Source: Pavlovales sp. CCMP2436
Lineage: Eukaryota > Haptophyta > Pavlovophyceae > Pavlovales
Assembly (NCBI GenBank): GCA_026770615.1
Contig: MU631697.1
Coordinates: 20,794-35,141 of the forward strand
Length of the DNA stretch: 14,348 nt
Direction: 5' to 3'
Below, piece after piece: positions 8,990-14,348 of this stretch. Numbering within the stretch: the first letter of the stretch is position 1; every line of letters begins with the position of its first letter. Both the position numbers and the translations under genes were made by a program. Under the pieces are notes generated by a model that was not told the DNA's origin, searched no databases, and worked only from the letters and a program-made list of their open reading frames with translations.

Positions 8990-9740
8990 CATTCGCAACA
9001 ATTTGACGGATTCATGACAAACCCAAACCTGGATTTATACACATTGCACTTACCGTTTTCTCAACAAATTCCATACGGTACTGTAGTCAACCTGGTAGCC
9101 GAGCCTATTGTAAACAGACTTGGTAGTGGCTTTGCGGAATATCGCTATATTAATAATATGGATTCCAGTGGAAAAGATAACTATTTAACGTATACAGGTG
9201 CGTCTGAAGATATATCTAAAATTGAAAGCTTAACCGACAAATCATATGTTCTGTTTGATGACGGCATGGTCGAGACACTAATGGATCCTGTTACAGTAGA
9301 ACATACTATTTTTGGTGGAACTGGTTATAATAGTGGCATGGTTATATCATTCGATTTCAAAAATATTACCGATTCAGGATATCAAAAGATATTTTCGATA
9401 GGCGACTATTATGATGCTACAACTTCAAGTAATAATGAAAGTGAGTGCTCAGGCATATCAATTTTATTTAACAGCACCACAATGAGACTTAGATTTTCCA
9501 GATTAGGCACGATTAGACGAACTTTTACTTTAGACATTGTTAATACGATAAATATCTGGAGACATTACGACGTAGTTATATCTAATATTGGACAAGTTGA
9601 TATTTATATCGATAATATATTACAAAAATCCTTCGCATCAGGAGCTATTAAAACGTTTCTTCGATTATTTACATCCACTAATTTAACAACAAACTTGCTC
9701 AAATCTATTCAAGCACTTGTTTATTATCTTATTATCTGAT
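8990..9740 (+). other. LamG/concanavalin-like module 1 of the fibre region
   Basis: This module contains a leader EYRYINNMDSSGKDNYLTYT, then GMVISFDFKNI, KIFSIGDYYD, GISILFNSTTMRLRF, a NIWRHYDVVISNIG turn and VDIYIDNILQKS. The order (W-x-H before a strand, then a Y-I-D/N-G-type strand) is characteristic of LamG-like jelly-roll domains, which bind glycans or proteins. The end is frame-shifted near 9720. Confidence 0.65.
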
Positions 9741-9799
9741 TTAAAAATATTCTTAAAATCAACATTGACAGAAACATTACCGATGATTTGACTGTATCT

Positions 9800-10577
9800 A
9801 TTACGGAAAAGCCACTAGTTGAATATTTACTATACGACAATACAGATACATCAGGAAATGGTAAATATCTTGTAGGAACGATAACACAACAAGGTCGAGA
9901 TTTATATGGTAAGCCATACTTTAGATTGGGAGATATATCAGCATTTATAGCAAACCCACCACCTACCTACCTTGATGTGTCTAGTACGTCAGGCGGTCCT
10001 GGATTGACAATGAGCTTTGATATCAAACTGTTTCAAAAGGGATCGTCGCAAGGAACCGTAGTGTTTCGAATTGGAACATTGATATCTGACACGTTCATAT
10101 AGCAGTGCTAGTACGAATACAACAGGCTCAGGGTTTAATCTGCGTATTTTAAATAACAATCGTTTTCAATTTATATTTTTTGATCCTAATGGTACCTATA
10201 ATAATGTTTTTTCGGTCACTAATGCTTTTTAAATTAATACTAACTGGAGCAGTATTACCATACAAATACCGGGGTATTATTCATCAACATTAACACTAAA
10301 GGTATGGGTAGATGGTCTTCCGTTTGATGTTGTGAATAGTGGTACAAAAATCACACCAAGATATAGGTGGGGATGGCAGGCATCTAATTATTATAAATTT
10401 TGTCTATTTGGTGGATATCCAACCTCACCGTATTTATTTAATATAAAAATCTGGTTAACTGATACGATAACATCGAGCGATATCGAAAATAGACGTTTAG
10501 ATAGGGTTGATCCACCCATGAATATGTCCATAGTCAAGCAAACACAAAAATATGTGGTTTCAGAATTCAGACTATAA
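9800..10577 (+). other. LamG-like module 2 of the fibre region
   Basis: The leader is LVEYLLYDNTDTSGNG, followed by LTMSFDIKLFQKG, VVFRIGT, FNLRILNNNRFQFIFFDPNG, TNWSSITIQI, LTLKVWVDGLP and LFNIKIWLTDT. It reads through three frames, with a change near 10095, a TAA at 10230 and another change near 10570. It closely resembles module 1 and the opposite-strand module at 11971-12645 in strand order and wording. Confidence 0.65.
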
Positions 10578-10657
10578 ATAACGCGTACATAAATTTTCTG
10601 AATGATTACAATACTCTTTTAATACGAGCATCGTTAACTAGTAAACAAAATATTAAA

Positions 10658-11410
10658 TTGAGTTCTGCTTTAGATTTAACTGCTGTATCGATACCGCCGA
10701 CGGCTTGGTTCAAAGGGTCTTTATTAGCACTGTATGATGAAGTGGAAAATTTACCGAGCCCTACGACTACCGCTAACGCAGTTATATATCCCGATACCTC
10801 ATATTTACAATCTAATAAATTCGAAAACTTTACAATCAATGATAACGCTAATGTTCAATTCGCTTTAAGAGATCTGAACCGGTTTGACGTAAAAGATTAT
10901 AGTTTTTCGTATATATATATTAACGACACCGTAGAGTAATATATATTAACGACACCGTAGTACCATATTCTTATGATTTAATTCTATCTATTGGATTTGC
11001 TACAATATTGGACAGTCCGATGCCTTCAGAATTAGAATTTATCAGAGGATTGTCAATTGAATTTGTTAACATTACTGGGACTACAAGCGTTAACGTTGAT
11101 ATTAATACGTTGAATACGAGCACAGGATTGGATTATTTCACTATTGACAGCGTCGATTATACACTTGGTGGTGTGACTCGGTTCGATTTTACCAATTCTA
11201 AAACGAGATTGTTAACGGTATATATAAATGGCAATTCAGCCAGCGTTCAATTAACAAAATCTATTAATATTATCGGAAAATATAATATTAAATTACATCA
11301 AAGAAAATATACATCAGGCGAATCCTTTACAAACCTGAAGATGTGGCGCAAATGCGTATCGTCAAACAGATTATCCACTGAATATTTAAATTATGACAAA
11401 AAATATAAAA
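10658..11410 (+). other. LamG-like module 3 of the fibre region, split by a 26-bp duplication
   Basis: This module begins with AWFKGSLLALYDEVEN and continues with YSFSYIYIND. It resumes downstream of the duplication with YDLILSIGF, RLLTVYINGNSAS and FTNLKMWRKCVSS. The YINGN strand and the closing F-x-N-x-K-x-W strand match the other modules. It is more diverged than modules 1 and 2. The following part (KPITLLYKSGVGLENLVVGA) is a separate C-terminal domain of unknown nature. Confidence 0.5.
10913..10960 (+). repeat. 26-bp tandem duplication causing a frameshift
   Basis: The 22-base word ending in AACGACACCGTAG occurs at 10913-10934 and again at 10939-10960, 26 bases apart. Coding upstream is in one frame and downstream in the frame displaced by 26 bases (26 is not a multiple of three), so this duplication alone accounts for the break between the two adjacent open frames. 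Confidence 0.88.
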
Positions 11411-11577
11411 TTGTAGCGCCTTACATTCGTCCTGTAAAACCCATAACTTTATTGTATAAAAGCGGCGTCGGTTTGGAGAATCTTGTTGTTGGAGCTAACG
11501 ATTTGGTTCTACGTACTGGCTCATCGTATTTTGCTATTCCTTATAATGAATGTGAGTGGCGCTAATAGTAGAGAGGA

Positions 11578-11982
11578 TGGCGCTACGTGTGATGTTATCG
11601 TTCCTTCTAATGCGTATTCTATGGGAATCTAGTTAACTTGTAGCGATTCGGTCGCGTTCGGACATTTATTAAGTTACGGTGATCCAAATCAAACTTTAAC
11701 AATTGGGCAAAGTGCGTTTACAATCATTTTCGATATTCTTATCACTTCACAATTTTCTTTAGATGGTTTGAAAATGGATATTAAAGGCGTGTCGAATTCC
11801 TTTAAATTTATCGCAAAAGGTTTAGCATCATTAGGCACTTTGGCGAAATTCATCGGCGATGATGTTGATACTTCTAATGCGGTTATTATAAAAAAAACAG
11901 AAGAGCTTGCATGTATAATTATTCAAAGAGCTTATCGTGAATATATTCCAAAAATAATATTAAAAAAATATTATATACTTAA
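11578..11982 (+). pseudogene. C-terminal fibre segment or separate gene with IQ-like motif
   Basis: After a frame change near 11555-11578 coding sense continues with DVIVPSNAYSMG, an in-frame TAG at 11630, then FGHLLSYGDPNQTLTIG and SLDGLKMDIKG. It ends in a helical tail that includes LACIIIQRAYREYIPKII, an IQ-like (calmodulin/myosin light-chain type) pattern. No convincing start codon precedes it, so it is more likely the tail of the long fibre gene than an independent gene, though the IQ-like helix is unusual there. The likely natural stop is TAA at 11980, reached after a slip in the A-run at about 11961-11968. That places its end tail-to-tail on the opposite-strand gene. The rest of the open frame to 12220 is a shadow of that gene. 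Confidence 0.45.
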
Positions 11983-13320
11983 CATGTCTTCTCTTTCTAA
12001 ATCTTCTGTTGAAGAGACTACTGCCATGCTTAAAACCTTATCCGGGTATGATATCCATGTTTTGTTGACTGCGTTACTTATACTATTATTGATAACACCG
12101 AGATGTAATTTATTAGTATTAGTAACTAAAGGCATTGAGCCACCAAACTTTAACGGGTTTACTGTAGTTCGTGCGGTTCGATTACCTGATAAATATATCT
12201 TGAAATTGGCAATATTATGAGCTTCGGCATAGCCTGTAAAACGTAATAAATTATTATTCACACCGCCACTGTAAGACATATCGAAACCTGCTGATGTATT
12301 TGTCAAATTTGTCGAAGTTTTCGTACCATTAAAATAGAGATCTATTAAAATTTTGTTATCTGTGCCTATTAGTCGATTTATAACGATCTCTATAAATGTC
12401 CATGAGCTAGTTGATAGCAAACCGTCACTGCCGGTAGAGCTTGCTGAAGCGTTAAATTGCGTATAATTGCCGTTAGCATCGATGAACATATACGAAATCT
12501 TAGAATTGTTGACTCGTAGCATCATACCACGTGATAAATTACCTGCTCCACTGCTCATAGTGTTGGCACCGAGATCCGTAACCTTACATAGCTTCCCAAT
12601 CGAGAATATGTGTGTGTCTTTAGCAGTTGTATTATTTAATTTCATTTAAAACAACAATCGGATACCTGTAGCGTTTGCTAATTTTGAAGCTATCGATATG
12701 AATGTATTCGTTGTCGCAATATTCGCATAAACGGTATACGGATTAAGAACTTTGATATAACCGTATCCAGTACCCAAAGTACTATCACTATATAGTGTAT
12801 CAGTCGTACCAGTCCCAGATCTTATAAGTGTTTAGCTCGACCAGAAATATCATTAAGATTAGTATTAAATCTATATTCTACAAATGATGTTACAACGTCT
12901 ACTATTTCACTAGATAATTCATTAGTACCAAGCCATGCCCTTGGTATACCTGCCGAATAAAATATTATACAGATAGACAGAGCTGTGTAGCTATTATATC
13001 TAAAATTTATAGTGTTTGTTAATCCGCTGCTAGTTTGGCGTGTAATAGTCATAGACCTATTGATGGTTTCGTTGACAAACGTAGGAGGGAGTTGGCTGTA
13101 ATATATGACGTTTGGCTCTACGATAAAAATAGGAAAAGTAATGCCAATGTCTTTTGCTCCATCTGGGTAAATTTTAACGTCACTGCCACCTGTCGGTTTC
13201 GTTCAACCGATCTTTGTACCGCCATCGGACGCTACAATCGGAGGATTACTAAATTGCTTTTTAATCGAGTCGTTGATGACGTTAGTATAACAACATCTTA
13301 GCACATGTAAAATACTCGGA
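11971..13320 (-). pseudogene. Second fibre-like gene with a LamG module, opposite strand, broken
   Basis: This is read from right to left. An N-terminal piece from about 13320 (VINDSIKKQFSNPP) is interrupted by a TGA near 13195. Coding sense then continues through IGITFPIFIVEPNVIYYSQ and MTITRQTSSGLTNTI (13052) to the LamG leader FVEYRFNTNLNDISGRA, and the frame breaks near 12822. A linker with TGYGYIKVLNPYTVYAN follows and ends at a TAA just before 12645. The last open frame, 12645-11971, is a clean LamG-like module (IFSIGKLC, MMLRVNNSKISYMFIDANG, SWTFIEIVINR, KILIDLYFNG, NIANFKIYLSGN). It is paralogous to module 2 of the forward fibre. Probably a second fibre or receptor-binding protein; the true N-terminus is not found. 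Confidence 0.6.
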
Positions 13321-13399
13321 AACAGAAAAAGCCAGAGAAGATTAACAACGTCAAACATCTCCTAAATATATATGAAGGTTTTTACCTCATGTAAAATAT

Positions 13400-13558
13400 A
13401 TGTCAGATGGATACAATCTTATCGGTATTTACGATAGTAGCTATTATGACTATCGGAATACACGAATTTGTGAAATCACTTATAAATTGGAACAATTGGC
13501 ACGTCAATATGAAGAGATAAAAAGGGTTCGTGATTATATCCATAGCGTTAAATTTTAG
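13400..13558 (+). CDS. Small hypothetical protein, 52 residues, intact
   Basis: The uninterrupted frame begins MSDGYNLIGIYDSSYYDY after AAAATAT and ends in IHSVKF. The C-terminal half is helical and charged (KLEQLARQYEEIKRV). It overlaps the end of the opposite-strand small gene by 11 bases, the same tail-to-tail arrangement seen at two other places in this element. It is short and could be chance, but its composition is protein-like and it lies in the viral block. Function unknown. Confidence 0.4.
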   Translation: MSDGYNLIGIYDSSYYDYRNTRICEITYKLEQLARQYEEIKRVRDYIHSVKF

Positions 13559-13792
13559 ACGAATGATTGCTATCCATAATATTATGATACGCTTGAATAT
13601 CATCGGTCGAGATATACATATTTTTGATATGTTTGAGTGTGTCACTCATCACGAGTTTAAGATAATTTTCCAAGTTTTTCCTAGCTTCTGAAAATTCGTA
13701 TTCAGCAAGCGTAATTTTAAGGTTTGTTATCGTTTTGTTGCCATCATCAGTAATTTTTTTAATTTGATCACTGATATTGTATTTTCAAACAT
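13548..13792 (-). pseudogene. Small coiled-coil protein, about 80 residues, one frameshift
   Basis: It starts MFEN at 13792. Within the next few codons the frame changes, and coding continues with SDQIKKITDDGNKTITNLKI, LAEYEFSEARKNLENYLKLV and a tail ending HSSKI at the TAA at 13548. The heptad pattern of I/L with charged residues suggests a coiled coil. The total length (245 bases) is one base off a multiple of three, consistent with a single slip. Function unknown. Confidence 0.5.
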
Positions 13793-13816
13793 TTTTGAAC
13801 GATATAATTTAATAAA

Positions 13817-13972
13817 TTAAATATCAAGATTAATTTTATCGGTTAAACATTTTTCATGGAAAAAAGCAAAACCAGACATAACATATTCGCATTTAACCTT
13901 AACACCTTCAGTTTCATAGTATAATTTTCGTTCATTAGATTCTAAATTTTCTTTTTTCTGATTATTATCCAT
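13817..13972 (-). CDS. Small hypothetical protein, 51 residues, intact
   Basis: The intact frame begins MDNNQKKENLESNERKLYY, includes EGVKVKCEYVMSGFAFF and two further charged segments, and ends at a TAA at 13817. It has three hydrophobic residues in a row (FAFF) but no convincing membrane span. It lies 24 bases upstream of the coiled-coil gene on the same strand and is preceded by TATATATG-type AT-rich sequence, so the two may have formed one transcription unit. It is the outermost gene before the right boundary. Function unknown. Confidence 0.45.
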   Translation of the reverse strand: MDNNQKKENLESNERKLYYETEGVKVKCEYVMSGFAFFHEKCLTDKINLDI

Positions 13973-14012
13973 TGCTCTTATACATATATATTGATTTTAA
14001 TATTATATATAC

Positions 14013-14293
14013 GAGCCTCCGTCAGAGCGCTTAGATCAGCCTGACTTGAACTTGAAACGTACCGACAGCCCGAACCCCCCTACATTAATATATAAATACG
14101 CAATCCTATCGTTGCGTTAAATTTCGCCGACCGATTAAGTCCCCCCTTTATATTTATGATAGGGATTCAAGCTGGCGTCTGACTGTTCTGAATGTTGTGC
14201 ATTATACTAATATATTTATAATGTATGGCGGTTCGAGCTGGCGGTACGTTTCAAGTTCAAGTCAGGCTGATCTAAGCGCTCTGACGCAGGCTC
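14013..14293. mobile_element. MITE-like element, 281 bp, 64-bp terminal inverted repeats
   Basis: Bases 14013-14076 and 14230-14293 are inverted copies with only three mismatches over 64 positions. A core of about 45 bases (from CGTCAGAGCGC to AAACGTACCG) is perfect. The interior is AT-rich, non-coding and contains the second copy of the 52-bp repeat found inside the capsid gene. The size, long terminal repeats and lack of coding fit a non-autonomous DNA transposon or foldback element. No clean target-site duplication could be read. It lies directly on the right boundary between viral and host-like sequence. Alternatively, it could be a terminal structure of the viral element itself. Confidence 0.75.
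14149..14200 (+). repeat. 52-bp direct repeat, copy 2 (inside the MITE-like element)
   Basis: Identical to 5149-5200. Here it forms the centre-right of the 281-bp inverted-repeat element, which suggests that this element, or a relative of it, is the source of the fragment in the capsid gene. Confidence 0.85.
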
Positions 14294-14348
14294 CTACGCG
14301 CTACGCCGAAGTGGGGAGCTGGTAGAAGTGGTGGATGATGAGGAAGCC
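14294..14348. other. Right flank, GC-rich host-like DNA
   Basis: These last 55 bases are GC-rich and purine-rich and look unlike the viral block. The segment is too short to assign. It may belong to the same kind of host repeat as the left flank, but no matching sequence between the two ends was found. Confidence 0.4.

Larger units (their letters stand above)
6699..11565 (+). pseudogene. Giant fibre-like protein: coiled-coil shaft plus LamG modules, broken
   Basis: This is probably a virion fibre or surface-adhesion protein of about 1,600 residues, if it was one gene. The start MSLFGEQAFNEL at 6699 follows ATATTATAAG. Residues 1 to about 245 are helical with heptad-like I/L spacing (DRIDQIDSSISTINGN). 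The shaft is Asn/Ser/Ile-rich with repeated SSN-x-RYDS and LKxNxSD motifs, including 162-bp repeats at about 8175-8665. From about 8990 come concanavalin A/LamG-like modules, recognisable by a leader such as EYRYINNMDSSG or EYLLYDNTDTSG, then SFDFKNI/SFDIK strands, FSIGD/FRIGT, and VDIYIDNILQ/LKVWVDG. Frame changes occur near 7430, 7570, 8650, 9720, 10095, 10570 and 10935, with a TAA at 10230. No mid-region ATG with a convincing promoter was seen, but a split into two or more genes cannot be excluded. Confidence 0.7.

Noticed and set aside
1307..10232. Most in-frame stops are TAA (1307, 2135, 2288, 5055, 6252 on the reverse strand, 10230), hinting at TAA reassigned to an amino acid.
   Set aside because: TAA also ends several genes at their natural ends (4022, 6070, the lipase and small genes), TGA and TAG also interrupt genes (4449, 11630), and frameshifts are everywhere. 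Neutral decay in AT-rich sequence explains the bias.
13035..13301. Forward open frame of 88 codons.
   Set aside because: The reverse strand shows coherent fibre-type coding through the same stretch, and the forward translation has an unusual composition with no start-site context.
5149..14200. The exact 9000-base spacing of the 52-bp repeats as a sign of long terminal or direct repeats bounding an element.
   Set aside because: The first copy lies in the middle of a gene and the second inside an inverted-repeat element. Neither is at an element end, so the round number is chance.

Overview
This window reads as an old, decayed copy of a small double-stranded DNA virus (or a virus-derived transposon) integrated in a eukaryotic nuclear genome. 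The host is most likely an animal and possibly an arthropod, but that is a weak inference from the general look of the flanks. The interior, about 670-13990, is AT-rich, gene-dense and almost intron-free. Its genes belong to the virus world of double-jelly-roll viruses, polinton-like viruses and small relatives of giant viruses. Nearly every gene is broken by single-base frameshifts, in-frame stops, a short tandem duplication or foreign inserts. The outer flanks (1-about 668 and 14294-14348) and one block inside the capsid gene (about 5420-5680) are more GC-rich, non-coding and host-like. No bacterial signals such as Shine-Dalgarno sites, sigma promoters or CRISPR are present.

Layout. 1-668: flank without a supported gene. 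677-3115 (+): primase (AEP type) fused to a D5-like superfamily 3 helicase, followed by a striking array of nine G-runs (3016-3162). 3305-4024 (+): A32/FtsK-HerA-like packaging ATPase. 4049-about 4858 (+): unrecognised, probably virion-related gene. 4923-6072 (+): single-jelly-roll penton/minor-capsid-like gene interrupted twice by foreign DNA. 6069-about 6697 (-): class 3 lipase-like gene, ending tail-to-tail on the capsid gene. 6699-about 11982 (+): very long fibre-like region with a coiled-coil shaft, 162-bp tandem repeats, at least three LamG/concanavalin-like modules and a C-terminal segment with an IQ-like motif. 11971-about 13320 (-): second fibre-like gene with the same LamG module, in the opposite direction. 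13400-13972: three very small genes, two of them intact. 14013-14293: a 281-bp MITE-like element with 64-bp terminal inverted repeats at the right edge of the viral DNA.

How the parts would have worked together. The primase-helicase would have copied the genome. The ATPase would have packaged it into a capsid whose vertices used the penton-like protein. The long LamG-bearing fibres would have bound the host cell surface, and the lipase may have acted on lipid during entry or exit. I find no major capsid protein, DNA polymerase B, integrase or maturation protease, so either the copy is partial or those genes lie outside the window or are too divergent to see. The combination of an AEP-SF3 replication protein (rather than PolB), an A32-like ATPase, a penton-like protein, a lipase and multi-LamG fibres points to a lineage outside classical Mavericks/Polintons. 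Exact placement needs profile searches.
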